The notes: generated from the sequence alone by a model not told the origin. Shown: positions 39,695 through 53,133, numbered from the stretch's first letter. The stretch: DNA of 64,000 bases from Cacajao melanocephalus (GCA_963573385.1 CAUYLG010033214.1:1-64000), one strand, 5' to 3'. Program-made: numbers and translations.

Positions 39695-40074
39695 AGATAT
39701 GGTTTGGCTGTGTCCCCACCCAAATCTCATCTTGAATTCTAGTTCTCACAATCCCCATGTGTGGTGGGAGGGACCTGGTGGGAGGTAATTGAATCATGAA
39801 GGCAGTTTCCCCCATGCTGTTCTCATGATGTTGAGTGAGTTCACAAGATCTGATGGTTTTACCAGGGGCTTTTTCTCTTTTATTCATTCTTCTACTTGCT
39901 GCTGCCATGTGAACAAGGACGTGTTTGCTTCATCTTCCACCATGATTGTAAGTTTCCCGAGGCCTCCCCAGCCATGCTGAACTGTGAGTCAATTAAACTT
40001 CTTTCCTTTATAAATTACCTAGTCTCAGACAAATTACCTATGTCTTCATAGGAGTGTGAAAATGGACTAATACA
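39695..40074 (+). mobile_element. Solo MaLR LTR (MST/THE1-type)
   Basis: 'agatatggtttggctgtgtc' (first base of the usual TG mutated) to 'ggactaataca'. The target duplication 'tgtaa' is at 39,690-39,694 and 40,075-40,079. Confidence 0.95.
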
Positions 40075-40079
40075 TGTAA

Positions 40080-40709
40080 TAACTTAATGAATATGTGAGT
40101 ATAGGCAAAGAACCGAAAGAACTTCACAAGCTTCTGACTCTATGAACAACTACTGCGTGCATGGCAAGGAGTAGGAAGGTAGGAGGGTAAGAGCTTATCC
40201 TAATGGGTACCAATGCAGCAAGAAACATGTCATAAAAACATTCTCAGTGACTGCTTCCAAAGGTGTTTTTATGTCAAACAGTTACATTCTCTGCAAACAA
40301 TTTAAAAACCTGCTTATGATGTATGTAAAGTAGAAGAGGGTAAATTGAGGTAAGAGCAAAGCCAGGATCATTCTTTTGGCTAGATCTCAGCTGGGAAAGC
40401 TAAAGAAAAAATTCCCAAGCCTAGGTAAGGCTGCTAAACATTACATTCAAGAAAAAGCAACTATTATTACTGATATGATATTTTATAAAAAGTAATAACC
40501 TTTAATCTATTTTGTTATATTTATTTTCACTGAAAAATTTTAAAATATGTACCTTAAGTATTGAGATTATGGCTAAATATGTTCAATGAAATATTCTATC
40601 TCTTATATGATATAAAATTATCACCCGAGAAGTTACTTGAAAGGATTAAATTAACTGTAAAGCTCTAATTCTGAAGATCTTACTGATGGCAATCAAATTA
40701 CCAGGAAAT
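40080..40709. other. Unclassified DNA
   Basis: No named element or exon. Confidence 0.35.
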
Positions 40710-40718
40710 ATTATGATG

Positions 40719-40994
40719 CACTTTGGGAGGCCGAGGCAGGTGGATCACCTGAGGTCAGGAGTTCAAGACCAGCCAGGCCAACATGGTGAAACCACGTCTC
40801 TACTAAAAATACAAAAATTAGCTGGGCATGATGGTGGGCACCTGTAATCTCAGCTACCCAGGAGGCTGAGGCAGGAGAATCGCTTGAACCCCATGGGGGG
40901 GCAGAGACCACGTGAGCCAAGAACATGCCTCTTCACTCCAGCCTGGGCAACAGAGCAAAACTCCATGTCAAAAGAAAGAAAGAAAGAAAGAAAG
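40719..40994 (+). mobile_element. 5'-truncated Alu SINE with (GAAA)n tail
   Basis: Starts in the left monomer at 'cactttgggaggccg' and ends in repeated GAAA units. Target duplications 'attatgatg' (40,710-40,718) and 'attataatg' (40,995-41,003). The B-box region carries an unusual 'ccatggggggg' stretch at about 40,891-40,901. Confidence 0.93.
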
Positions 40995-41003
40995 ATTATA
41001 ATG

Positions 41004-41519
41004 CAAACTCAACCATAAGAGCTTAAGGAGTAAAAACACAAGGATGTACAAGTAGAACAGGTAGAGGCAGGTACATGGTTCAGATGACAGATGGCAGAGC
41101 TGAGGGTAAAGGGATGAATCCGATGTTATTCCATGCCCTAATGGAACTGACAAGAGGAAAGAGACACAAGGAATAGATGCAGGTTATAAAATGCTACAGC
41201 ACTCTTATAATTAGATGCATGGGTAAAGTTGTGGTCCGAAAGAATATGGAAGTAAGGAATGATAAGATGTGTATATAAAGAGGACATTTGAGTTTTCCAA
41301 GAGCGAATGTTTAGCTGAGAGGACATGCCTGGCCAAAGGGGCATCCAGAACAGATAAGTAATGCCCTGACCTCTGAGAGAAACCTGCATGGCTCTCTGGT
41401 TGAACCCCAAGTGTGACAGTGCATGACAATTATCATGGAATGTTACAAGAAATTAAAATAATTACAAAAGGAAATATGACAATTGGTTTTGCTCTCTTTT
41501 CCAGAGTAAACCTTTAAAA
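41004..41519. other. Unclassified DNA, possibly an old mammal-wide repeat
   Basis: 'tgccctaatggaactgacaag' near 41,135 faintly resembles the ancient repeat type proposed at 33.1 kb. Not secure. Confidence 0.3.
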
Positions 41520-41525
41520 TTTATT

Positions 41526-41840
<315 letters not shown>

Positions 41841-41895
41841 TAATTACTTACTACTTTTGAAAATATTTTAAAAGTGGGTATCAAGCATTAGCATT

Positions 41896-41988
41896 ATATA
41901 TATAGTTATATATAGTTATATATAGATATAACTATATATATATAGTTATATATAGTTTTATATATATATATATATATAGATATAACTA
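41896..41988. repeat. AT-rich palindromic microsatellite
   Basis: Alternates 'atatagttatatatagt' with its complement 'atataactatatatata', so the strand can fold into several hairpins. Located in A+T-rich unclassified DNA. Confidence 0.88.
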
Positions 41989-42269
41989 TGAATCAAAAAT
42001 CACAGTAAAGATCAGACTATACATTTTTCCTTCTAGAAACAAATTAAAATTTTTTAAAAAATAAAAGTGATTATAGATGAAAATTTCATCATCCTAAAAC
42101 ACAAGGACTATATTAGGGTCATACCATCAGCTTTGGAGAACAGATTGAAATTTGAATCAAACTTCTCTTCAAGAACATCCTGGGAAATTAGCAATAAGTC
42201 TCTTCTATGAGACGGTGCTAAAATGACAAAGGGGGTAGTAAATTCTGGAAGAAAATACATGAACAGTGA
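41989..42269. other. Unclassified DNA
   Basis: No named element. Confidence 0.35.
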
Positions 42270-42718
42270 TTTACTAATCTAGTGCTGCATAAGAAATTAC
42301 CTCTGCATTTAAGACAAGCCAGGATAGCTAACATTTGAAGCCTTGGCTGAAGCTGAAGGATCTGCTTCCAAGAAGGCTCACTTTCATGGCTGTTGGGGGA
42401 AGGCCTCAGTTCCTTGCTGCTGTGGGCAGGAAGCTTTGGCCCCTGGATACATGAATCCTTCATATCACTGCTTCAGCACCTTTACAACATGGCAGCTGGC
42501 TTACCCCAGAGACAGTGACCCAAGATGAGAGAGGAAGGCTGAAACTACAATATTTTTAATGGCCTAGCCACAGAAATCACACACTTTCATTTCTGCCTTA
42601 TTGTATTTATTAGAGAAGCAAGTTACTAAATCCAGCTCATATTTAAAAGAGAAGGAATTAGGTTTCATCTTTCAAAGGGTATGTCAAAGAATCTGTGGAC
42701 ACATTTTAAACCACCACA
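42270..42718 (-). mobile_element. Ancient MaLR-like LTR
   Basis: In antisense: 'aatctagtgctgcataagaaattacc', 'tcagttccttgctgctg', 'ttattagagaagcaagttac', and 'cattttaaaccacca'. This is the order of MLT1-type or related LTRs. The exact family is uncertain. Confidence 0.55.
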
Positions 42719-43694
42719 TATAGCCACCAATATATTAGTATAAGGGTAAGAGGTGTCAGGAGACGATGAAAAAGACAGGGAATGCCCATTTTAGAGCTCT
42801 ATTTCCAACCTTAAATCGACAACTTTTTGAGAAGTCCATAGTAACAAACATTTAGAAGAAGCATCTCAAAGCCCTTATATGCCATTTTTTCTTTATGACC
42901 AATTTCATAATAATGACAGAGCTTATCACAGTAAGGAAAACATGTAATGTGAAAGTACTGGCACATTACATGGAAGAAGAAAGTCAACAATATGTGAGGC
43001 ACCAACTGCATAGAAATGTATCAACAGCAGTCAGGGAAGGTAGCAGCGTAGAAGAAATGTATTAGCAATGCACCAAAGACAAAGTCCATAGACCCCGGGG
43101 CTTTTCTGCAAGAGGACTTCTTTCCAACGTGGCCATGGCATTACTGAGTCTCTGCAAGGTAGAAAAGTAATGGAAAGACCAATGTACAATTCAAATAGTT
43201 CTCTCCGCTAGGATATTATATACTCCTCAACTAGCTGAACTCAGCTTCACTGGCATCATTTCAAGAAATATATACAGAAAATGAACCACATTTCCCAAGT
43301 TGAATTGCCCAAAGACCCAGCTACTTCCACAGTCCCCAACTGACAGCTCAGTGGCTAAAAGGAAGTCCACATCATCCAGCCCTTCAGTCAATCTATGGCA
43401 GGAGAATCCACACAGTGGCTAGGAAGAGAGGAAGAATCAATAATCTGTTCACATTATTTTAGGAAAACCTCAAACCTGGGCAGTAGAGCTCATGCAGAAA
43501 TGAGTAAGGAGTAGAGAGAGGGTCAAATACAGAATTGATGCAAAAATTCTGACACAAGAAAAGGAGGAAAACATATGAAGTATTTCTGTCTTTTCACATA
43601 CAAAAAAAATTATTTTTTACAGATGAACCAGAAGGTAAATATTGAAAACAGTGTGACATTAAGAGCTTTAGTGAATTCAGCATGTAGGATTTTC
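42719..43694. other. Unclassified DNA
   Basis: No named element or exon; 66- and 65-codon minus frames without known domains. Confidence 0.35.
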
Positions 43695-44048
43695 TTTTAG
43701 TTGGTGGCTTCCAGTTGAGTTTGGCCAGCAGGAGGCAATGACAGGAGATTTCTGCCTCCTCCCTGCCTCTGTGATATTCTGGCTTAGCCATATACCTTTA
43801 AGATAACAGTTGTTGGCAGCTGGCGGAAGGGCCCCTTTCCACTGTTCCAGCTCTCATCAGCTTCTGGAAATACATCTCTTTCCCTTGCATCAGGAGGGCA
43901 GCAGGGTTCTGATGCTGCTAATCTCTGCATGTGTTAACATACCCTGTGGTTACTCTAATTTGGCATACACCTTTGTAAACTGAAAAGCATCCTCAAACAT
44001 TTCAACACTGCGTACTGTTACCTGTTAGGAATCTGACTGATGCAATGT
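43695..44048 (+). mobile_element. Ancient LTR-like repeat ending CTGACTGATGCA
   Basis: 'gtttggccagcaggaggcaatgacaggag', a C-rich middle, 'cacctttgtaaactg', 'catcctcaaacattt', and 'aatctgactgatgca' match a mammalian repeat with ends ...CTGACTGATACA. I do not name it with confidence. Confidence 0.55.
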
Positions 44049-44114
44049 ATATTTTTCCCAATATACTTAAGTTGTTTTAGTTATGTTTACTTTTTGCTAC
44101 TCATTTGTTGCCTC

Positions 44115-44470
44115 TGACTTTGCCTACATAAATTTTTTTTAACTACTAAGTAAATTTGTATATATTTGTGGTGTACGACATACTTCAAAATATGTAAACA
44201 TTGTGTAATGGCTAAATTGAACTAATTAACATACACATTAATCATTTTTTGTGATGAGAACACTTAAAATCTAGCCTCAGCAATTTTCAAGAATACGTTG
44301 CTATTAGCCATAGCTACCTTGATATAGGATAGATCTCTTGAACTTTTTCCTCCTGTCTAACTAAAATTTTGTATCTTTTGACCAAATCTGTCTGCCCAAT
44401 GTTCTCATCCTTCAGCCTCTGGCAACCTCCATCCTACGCTGCTGTGACTGACAATATTCAAGACACTTCT
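44115..44470 (-). mobile_element. L1M 3'UTR fragment
   Basis: Antisense L1MA/L1MB 3'UTR: 'tatttgtggtgtacgacata', 'gtgatgagaacacttaaaatc', 'tagatctcttgaactttttcc', 'aaaattttgtatcttttgacc'. No ORF. Confidence 0.8.
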
Positions 44471-45554
44471 ACTTACTGCTTCTTTCATATTCTGACATTA
44501 TCAGTTTTCATGCTAAATCAATGTTGCCAAAACTACGGCATTATTGACCTCTAAAATATTCTTATTTAATACTTCTCCGTATTTATTCTCCTTATTCTTT
44601 TAGAATTATTTGACACTGAAAGTAATGTGACAACTAGGAGGCATTAAAAACATAATTGATGTCATATAAAAATAGTTTTTTAAATGTATAGCCACTTATA
44701 AGTATACTCCTAAAGAAAATAGGCTCATTACTTAAATTATTAGTAATGGGAAAAAGACTAAATTTTCTCATTTTGTAGCCACCCAATTGGCCTCATATAC
44801 ATTGTATTTCTTTAAAACTAAAAAAGTCTTAAAGACATTAGTAATTATAACATACACAGAGGAACAAAAAGCTGCAGGCTATGGAATCGAGCCTCATACA
44901 GCATCAGTACAACTTTTCTGCCAGTGCGTACAGTTTTAACATGAATATTAAATAGTGTGATCTCCCTAGGAATAAAAGATGATGTGCCAGCTAAAGGGTA
45001 ATATTTTCTTGTATAGGTCTGTTATTCTCAACATCTCTATTTTCTGGTTGCAAATACATCTTTTTAAAATGCATTTTCAAGATACCCTATCTTTAAACGG
45101 ATAATGCTAGGACTTTTCAAAGTATCAATTAGCAATAAGCTTCAATTCACAGAACAAACACAACCTGACTCATGTGGGGTTAACATCTCATTTATTTCAA
45201 TAAAAGCAATTTTCTCCAAAACTTGACCATTTTATACTATAATATTTTGTTCCAAGAAAGAAAGAAAATGAAACTATTTTTTCTCTTTCAGTATTTGAAC
45301 ACTCAACAACAAATTCAATGTAGTAAAATAGGTTATAGGATTTCAGATGGATAGAACTAAAATACACATAGAAACTAAAACTTTAGAAGTGGTGGAAAAC
45401 TGCCTCAGTAATCAAATAGTATACATTGTGGCACACGTGATCACTATTCTTCTGTCCTCTTTCTTGCCTGCATGGATTTTTGATCACCATCTTTCTCAAG
45501 GAGGCATTATTTTGAAGAACTCTCTTGCAAAACATTCCATGGCATCATGCCCAG
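44471..45554. other. Unclassified DNA
   Basis: A+T-rich. A 105-codon frame at 45,347-45,664 starts here and runs into the MER5 element; no known domain. Confidence 0.35.
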
Positions 45555-45652
45555 AGTTTTTATTCCAGGAATCTAGGATGATTCCTGGCCATCTGTATTT
45601 TAAACTGTACCTACAGAACTCTAATAATCAACTAGGTTTGGCAACCAGTGTT
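45555..45652 (+). mobile_element. MER5A/B hAT-Charlie fragment
   Basis: 'ggccatctgtattttaaac', 'actctaataatcaactagg' and 'ttggcaaccagtg' follow the 3' half of MER5A with its CCACTG end decayed. Confidence 0.55.
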
Positions 45653-45664
45653 GTAACTAACTAA

Positions 45665-45860
45665 TCATTAGTAGTATTAGAACATGGCCAGAGTCCAAGT
45701 TCTAACTTAATGTGATGTTAGGCAATCACTTAATCTTCATGGTTTAGGTAATTCTTGTTTTAGGGGAAAATCCCCTTACTTTCATGGCAAATGAGAGGTA
45801 AAATAAAATCAAGTGATGACCACCTCAGTACTTGGCACTCACCAGGTATTCATATATATG
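45665..45860 (+). repeat. Possible MIR
   Basis: 'ccagagtccaagttctaac', 'gttaggcaatcacttaatc', and 'cctcagtacttggcac' parallel the MIR core. Confidence 0.4.
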
Positions 45861-46179
45861 TATTTCCTCTTGCCAGCAACTCTATAACTTTCTAATATTT
45901 TTCATGTGAGTTCTGATATACGAATGGACTCTTTTTCCTGATTGCACATTCAACCATATGTTTTCCTAAAGACTTTTAATGTCAGTGTGTCCAACTGGTC
46001 CCTTTTGTCCCTATTGTTGACCTGGTAGAATCAAACTCCAGAAAACTATGTCTCCAGGATTTCTGTTAATGTCTCATCTGTTTCTGATACTTGTACTTGC
46101 TTGAAGCACCTGACTCTCTCCTAACACGTGGACTCTTAGATTTACAAATACGTCAGACTTTAAATCATATCTTATCTTA

Positions 46180-46310
46180 CAACATGGGAACCAAAGACTA
46201 AAGTTTAAGTCTTGGGTTTAAGTGGTTTATCTAAAATAACACAGCTCATCATAGACTAGAAACCAAATCTCCATATTTCCAATATTATATCCTCAGCTAT
46301 TTAGATCAAA
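46180..46310 (+). repeat. Possible MIR
   Basis: 'taagtggtttatctaaaataacacagctc' and 'agaaaccaaatctcc' parallel the 3' MIR core. Confidence 0.4.
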
Positions 46311-46539
46311 CAATTTCTAAAAAACAAAATGGAAGATTAGAATGTAGCTCTAACTGCATTCAACTTGTATATAAATGTTTGGACTTTTTACATTGATAGT
46401 TAGCAATTTTACTAACAACAAAAAAGGATATGGTAAATCATTACCCTTGGTAATAAATGCCAATTTTTCTACAAATTTTGAGGCTCTCTTAACTATTTTC
46501 TAGAGATAATAAACCAAGTGGCAGGACACCGTGACAAAC

Positions 46540-46612
46540 TAGAAATAGATATAGACATAGACATATACACATAGGTGAGCACACACACACATATACATAT
46601 ACATATATGTGA
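46540..46612. repeat. ATAGAC/CA/ATATAC microsatellite
   Basis: Compound simple repeat: 'agatatagacatagacatat', then CA, then ATATAC units. Confidence 0.85.
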
Positions 46613-47705
46613 TAAAACTTTGAAGAGGAACACATTTTCATTTTTGTTGCAGCACTTACTTTCTCATCTGAATTTAACTTTATTTCTCCACATTTATCTC
46701 TTTAGATTACCTTCAATCGAGTCTTACTTCCACAATGCTTAGTGTCCAAGACTGTAAACTGATTTTACTATGTTTGTATAATACATAATTAGGAAATAAA
46801 TTAGATACAAGTACTAAAAAAATTATCAACATAAAATTCCACAGGTTCAAAACAATTTTATAGGTTCAAATATTTGAGAGTAAAGGGCATCAGTGTAATA
46901 TTGAATATAAACTATTTTTTGAGCTCTGAAGAGACATTTCATACAGTGATGACTCTTTAAATGAAAATAATGACTACCTCTAAAGATATTCAGCTTCATT
47001 ACTTTGTAACACGCATAGGATCAGCAAATAAGCTTAAAAAAATCTTGACAGCCGTCATCTCTGAATTACCCTAATGACTACACACGAAATGAACTATTCT
47101 CAGCAGGTTGCATGTATGCATATGCCATATTAAACACTGAAAAGTAGCTGTCTTAAGGAGATTAAACATCACCTAGGCAAATGTGCTTGCACTACCAATT
47201 TGTAAGTGAGCCAACAAACAGGAGCCTGTCTATGAGTCTACTTCATGATTGCCAGATGAATTCGTGACAGCTCTGCCTTGGAAACCAGGAACTAAGTTGC
47301 ACTTCCCTAGACCTGAATTGTATAAAACTTTGCCCACCTCCTTACAGCAACCTGGCTTGCCAGCACCCACTTTCTTCCCAGAACGTCAGGAGATCACTGA
47401 AGAATCAAAGTAACAGGGGCCATTGTTCAACTTCTCTCAGTACTGCCAGAATGTTCTGAATCAAGGGGAACTGTGTTAAAAGTTGCTTTCAATTTCTCCA
47501 GCATACCTTTGTGACCATGGATTTGGGACAACAATTATACTAAAAACAAATACTTGGGAATGAATGTAAGTCCCAAACTGACAAAAGGATCAGGAAATAA
47601 GCACACCATAAGAATTAGAAGAGGCTGAATATATAAACTTTGTGTTAGAAGTAAAACTTCTGCTGGTATAAGGTTATGACTATCTGACTATCTTTGCTTG
47701 GGAAG
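46613..47705. other. Unclassified DNA
   Basis: No named element or exon. Confidence 0.35.
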
Positions 47706-47710
47706 GACTG

Positions 47711-48130
47711 TGATATGGTTTGAATGTTTGTCTACTCTAAATCTCATGTTGAAATGTGACCCCTCAATGTTTCAGGTGAGGCCTAGTGGAAGGTGTTGGG
47801 TCACGGGGGGCAGATCCCTAGTGAATAGCTTGGTGTCCTCCCTCCCAATTGTCACGAGTTCATTCTTGCTCTGTTAGTTCATGCAAGAGCTGGTTGTTTA
47901 AAGAGCCTGGCATCTCCTCTCCCCTCTCTTGCTCCTTCTCTCACCATCGGCTTCCCCTTTGCTGTCAGCCATGATCATAAGCTTCCTGAAGCTTCACCAG
48001 AAGCAGATGCTAGCACTACACTTTTTATACAGTCTGCAGAACTATGAAGCAAATAAACCTCTTTTCTTTTTCTTTATAAATCACCCTGTCTCAGATACTC
48101 CTTTGTAACAACACAAAATGGACTGATACA
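47711..48130 (+). mobile_element. Solo MaLR LTR (MSTB/MSTC-type)
   Basis: Starts 'tgatatggtttgaatgtttg' and ends 'tggactgataca'. The longer form, with 'agaagcagatgctagcac', is typical of older MST subfamilies. Target duplication 'gactg' at 47,706-47,710 and 48,131-48,135. Confidence 0.95.
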
Positions 48131-48173
48131 GACTGCCCTTTAACTCAAAGTTATTCCGTTCTACTTTATAGTG

Positions 48174-48274
48174 GAATATATATATATATATACGTGCATA
48201 TATATGTATGTGTGTATATATATATGTGTGTGTATATATATATATACGTGTATATATATATATATATATACGTG

Positions 48275-48330
<56 letters not shown>

Positions 48331-48344
48331 GAGGGAGAGAGAGA
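48174..48344. repeat. Compound TA/TG then GA/GACA microsatellite
   Basis: About 115 bp of TA, TG and ACGT units, then about 55 bp of GA with four GACA units, ending at an Alu. Minus frames up to 112 codons here are runs of Ser-Leu and Tyr-Ile from the repeat. Confidence 0.95.
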
Positions 48345-48544
48345 GTCTTGCTCTGTCACCCAGGTTTGAATGAAGTGGCACAATCTTGGCTCACTGAAAT
48401 CTCCACCTCCCAGGCTCAAGTGATTCTCCTGCCTCAGCCTCCCAAGTAGCTAGGATTACAGGCATGTGCCACCACATCCAGCTACTTTTTTAGTAGAGAT
48501 GGGGTTTCACATGTTGGCCAGGCTGGTCTTGAACTCCTGACCTC
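48345..48544 (-). mobile_element. 5'-truncated Alu SINE
   Basis: Antisense Alu whose 3' end lies at the GA repeat and which stops at 'gaactcctgacctca', missing about 60 bp of the 5' end. The microsatellite probably replaced or grew from its A-tail. Confidence 0.9.
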
Positions 48545-49570
48545 ACAAAATATATTTTTATGTATAAAATTTCCATAATTGTTAACCTGCTTTTCAGTTT
48601 GAAGCATCCTTACTTGGCAAGACAAAAAGTTGAAAATAGGAAGAAAACAAAAAGTATGCAGCACATTCTCTATTAATGACCAGATCCTTTCCTCCTTCCC
48701 ATTTCTCAGCAAGTGGACAAAACAGAAAAGGCTCTAAAAAATCATTTTTCCTCCATCTGAAACATTTCAAGGAATTAGCAAAGAGTTAAAATCAAAAAGG
48801 TTTATCTCCAAGCACAGGAGAAAGGCATTATTTGTACTTGCATACAAATTATTAATTAAATGTTGATATTGACTCTGGAGTTCAAATAAATTCTGACTTA
48901 CTATACAAGAAGGACCATCAATGTTTTATAAAATATTTATTTGTGAGTAGTGCTAAGACCAGAAGCATTAAAAATAAAGCCAAGTATAACAAGAATTTGG
49001 AATATTGCATGCAGACTCAACTATCACACAAGGGAGACAGAGTAGGAATCAATTAGGAAAACAAAAAACTACTGAGGCAAGCTATGTTTTTTAATAGGTT
49101 ATTGACTTTATGCATAAAAGAAAGTAATTAAAGAGTTATATACTTTTCTAATTAAGACACTTTGAAAGAAACTTGACCCTGCCAAAATTCTGAGTCCCAA
49201 GTTTATAAAGTATATGCATCCCATCAACCAGCCAATCAAACTACATCTAAAATAGAAGCAAAAAAATTATGAAATTTGAGTTGACTGGTTTAGAAATCAC
49301 AGATAATGGCTCTAATTTTTAAAACACAGCACAGACAAAAATCATACATTATGGGAATTTTAAACACTTTAATCAAAAATTCTCAGATTCAAATTCAAGC
49401 GCTAACATTTACTAACTAAAGGAACTTGGGTAATTGCTCTAAAGCATGTATTCTCAAATATCTAGTGGAAAATACAGCAAGATCCTTTTGAGCTAGGTTA
49501 GTGGATTAAATAACATAATCATAGGCACCCACTAAAAAGCTATAATTTTAAATATTTTCTAAGTATAATA
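48545..49570. other. Unclassified A+T-rich DNA
   Basis: No named element or exon. Confidence 0.35.
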
Positions 49571-49786
49571 CAGGTTGAGTATCCCTATCCAAAATGCTTT
49601 GGAACACAAGTGTTTTGGAATTTGGACATTTTTTCAGATACACCAGTTGAGCATCTCAAATCCAAAACTTTAAAATCCAAAATATGCCAAGAAACATTTC
49701 CTTTGAATGTGATGTTAGTCCTCAAAAAGTCTCAGATTTAGAAATATTTTGGATTTGGGAGTTTTGGATCTGGGATGTTGAACATG
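49571..49786 (+). mobile_element. Tigger-like (TcMar) non-autonomous transposon
   Basis: Left end 'caggttgagtatccctatcc' follows a TA, as expected for mariner insertion. The interior 'tttggaatttggac' and 'ttttggatttggg' blocks and the decayed right end 'ggatgttgaacatg' form an inverted-repeat element of about 216 bp. Exact family name uncertain. Confidence 0.7.
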
Positions 49787-50029
49787 TTGTGATGCTCACT
49801 GTAGAAAATGCATGTATGAAAAGTTTTAAATGCATAATCTCAATAAGAAAATAACCATTGTTAACTTTCTGATGCGTATTTGTTGGGATGGACGTAGACA
49901 CACAATTTTAAAGGTTTGTTTACGGTGATTTTTACAGTTCAGTAGATTTTTTAAATATGTAGTTTAATATATGCATATATCTTTTTATGCAATTTCTGTT
50001 TCATCATTTTTTCAGAAGGGACTTAATCA

Positions 50030-50119
50030 CTCTAAAATTACAAACTTTCACTTAAATTTGTATCTTATTCTTTCATTACTATCTTAATCCATAAATTTGT
50101 ATCTTATTCTTTCATTATT
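50030..50119. repeat. Short direct duplication of about 35 bp
   Basis: 'aaatttgtatcttattctttcattactatctt' type sequence occurs twice about 39 bp apart (near 50,055 and 50,094). Probably a local tandem duplication. Confidence 0.8.
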
Positions 50120-50467
50120 ATCTTTACCCATTTGTCCTGCTGTAACAAAACATGTGGGAACGGATAATTTAAAAAAACACAGAAACTTATTTCTCACATA
50201 TCGGAAGGCTGAGCTGGTTCATCATCTCCTGAGGACCCATTCCTCATAGAAGGCACTGTCTAGGTGTCCTCACATGGTGGAAGATGGAAGGAAAATTGGG
50301 CTAAGCTGGCTCTCTCCAGCCCTTTGACAAGGCACTAATCCACTCATGAAGGGAGAGGCGCTCTTGACTTAATCACTTCCCAACAGACTTCACCTCTTAA
50401 TACTACCAAAATGATGATTAAGCTACAATATGAATTTTGGAAAGAATGCCATAATTCAAACTATAGC
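50120..50467 (-). mobile_element. MaLR MLT1-type LTR
   Basis: In antisense: 'cctgctgtaacaaaac', 'acttatttctcacatatcgg', 'gtgtcctcacatggtgg', 'ggcactaatccactcatg', and 'atatgaattttggaaag' to 'aactatagca'. Solo. Confidence 0.8.
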
Positions 50468-51320
<853 letters not shown>

Positions 51321-51684
51321 AGAGAGAGAGAGAAAACATATTGTACACGATTTGCTATGTAAAACCAATTTTTAAATAAGTACTGGTGGGCTTCTAATTT
51401 ATATTGATCATTAACAAACCTAGACCATTTTAAAGGCAAAATATTTGAAAAATTCTAAGGACCCATCTTCATACAAGAAAAGAACATTAAACCTTCATGC
51501 ATTTTTTTCAATAAAAGCTTTCCTTTTTCCCTAGCAATGTGATGTACAACTCAAGAACCTGTAGATATAAATCTTCCTACAGACCCAGCTGCACACCAAG
51601 GATCAGATCCTAGAAACTCTTATAAAGATTGTCTCCTGTATTAAAAGCAACTGCTGATCTATTGAAGCATTTTATAAGTTTGTT
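51321..51684. other. Unclassified DNA
   Basis: No named element or exon. Confidence 0.35.
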
Positions 51685-51846
51685 CAGTTCTCAAAGTTTA
51701 ATGAGCCCAGGAATTCCTTGGGGAAGTTAGTTAAAATATAGATTCTGATTCAGTAGTTCTGGATGAGGACTAAGATTCTGCCTTTCTAATAAATTCCCAG
51801 GTCATGACAATGCTGCCAGTCACAGATCACACTTTGAGAAGCAAGG
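51685..51846 (+). mobile_element. MER5A/B-type hAT-Charlie element
   Basis: Left end 'cagttctcaaagtttaatg' and right end 'gatcacactttgagaagcaa' are MER5-type inverted ends; 'gattctgattcagtagttctgg' lies in the middle. Confidence 0.8.
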
Positions 51847-51860
51847 CATTAATAGGCATC

Positions 51861-52250
51861 TGTATTAGTCTGTTCTCACACTGCTAAAAAGTTACTACCC
51901 GAGACTGGGTAATTTATTTTCAAAAAAGAGGTTTATAAATTAAACTAGTTTCGCATGGCTGGGGGGCCTCGGGAAATGTATAATCATGGCAGAGGAGGAA
52001 GCAGGCACCTTCTTTACAAGGTGGCTGGAGGGAGTGTGAGCATGTGAAGGAAAAGCTGTCAAACACTTACAAAACCATCAGATCTTGTGAGAACTCACTT
52101 GCTGTCACAAGAACAGCATGGGAGAAACTGCCCCCATGACCCTATCACTTCCCTCCCTCAACACATGGGGATTACAGGTCCCTTCCTCCACACACAGAGA
52201 TTACCATTTGAGATGAGATTTGGGTGGGGACACAAAGCCAAACCATATCA
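51861..52250 (-). mobile_element. Solo MaLR LTR (MST/THE1-type)
   Basis: In antisense from 'tgtattagtctgttctcac' to 'ccaaaccatatca'. Target duplications 'gcatc' (51,856-51,860) and 'gcacc' (52,251-52,255) differ at one base. The only one of the six solo MST-type LTRs on the minus strand. Confidence 0.94.
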
Positions 52251-52319
52251 GCACCTATAACCCAACAAAAGAAAATTAAGTAACTAAGACTAAAGCTTTC
52301 TAAAGTAAAGTTGGGAGAT

Positions 52320-52700
52320 ACGGAGAGAACTGCAGTTACCCCTGCTGATGGTCAAACCACAGAATGTTCCAGTAGACTTGGACAAACAACTGAAATCTGT
52401 ATTCTCCAACCTTCACTGCCCCTCAGCTGGGAGTACCCTAATTAACTAACCAATCAGAATGGGTTTGTGATTTCAGATTTCTGCCCAGCCAGGGAAAAGT
52501 TCTAAAAACAACTTTTATGGAAATCTCTATTAAAAAACCCCTCCTGAGCTTCACATACAAAACACTATTCAGGGCTGCCCTGATTTGTACCTGAACTGCA
52601 ATTCTTTGTTTCCCAAAAATGCTATATTTCCTTTGACCTCTGTGTTAATCCTCCCTTTTTAGTTAAAAACTCCATTTTCAATTAGCAACATGGGAGATCT
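52320..52700 (+). mobile_element. Candidate LTR-like sequence
   Basis: A CCAAT-like 'accaatcagaatgg' (52,449) upstream of 'attaaaaaacccctcctgagc' and a C+T-rich downstream part suggest an LTR, but no family is recognised and no poly-A signal is clear. Confidence 0.3.
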
Positions 52701-52737
52701 GCATCTAAACAAAACATAAGAATATCTGTTTTTAAAA

Positions 52738-52803
52738 CACATCGTATTACACATGCACACTCACACTCACATGCACACATACACACAGACACATGCAGCC
52801 TCC
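52738..52803. repeat. CA-rich microsatellite
   Basis: Interrupted CA units such as 'cacactcacactcacatgc'. Confidence 0.85.
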
Positions 52804-53133
52804 TTCACACATACCACATTGAACTATTCCTACCAAATGAAAAAATTTCCAGGTTCCTTTAAATGACTTTGATTGTGATAACTTGAGCTATTAAGTCTGT
52901 AGCGATGGAGTTATGTGCTATGGGACAAGGCTGGCCCTGAGAAAGATCCTAACACATGATAAGATCTGAAGAAAAAAGGGATGATGGGAGCCAGTGGAAA
53001 CAGGCAAAATCGAGACAGTTCCAAATCCTGTATTCTAGTGCACTACCTCTCCTTTCCCAGCCATTGCTAAATGCTTTCAAGTTTTATTTTGCCAAATAAG
53101 AATTGGAAGAAAAATATTTTAATTAATTCTATA
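52804..53133. other. Unclassified DNA
   Basis: No named element or exon between the CA-rich repeat and the inverted-repeat arm. Confidence 0.35.

Noticed and set aside
48081..48419. Ser-Leu and Tyr-Ile repeat frames
   Set aside because: Translation of the TA/GA microsatellite and Alu antisense.
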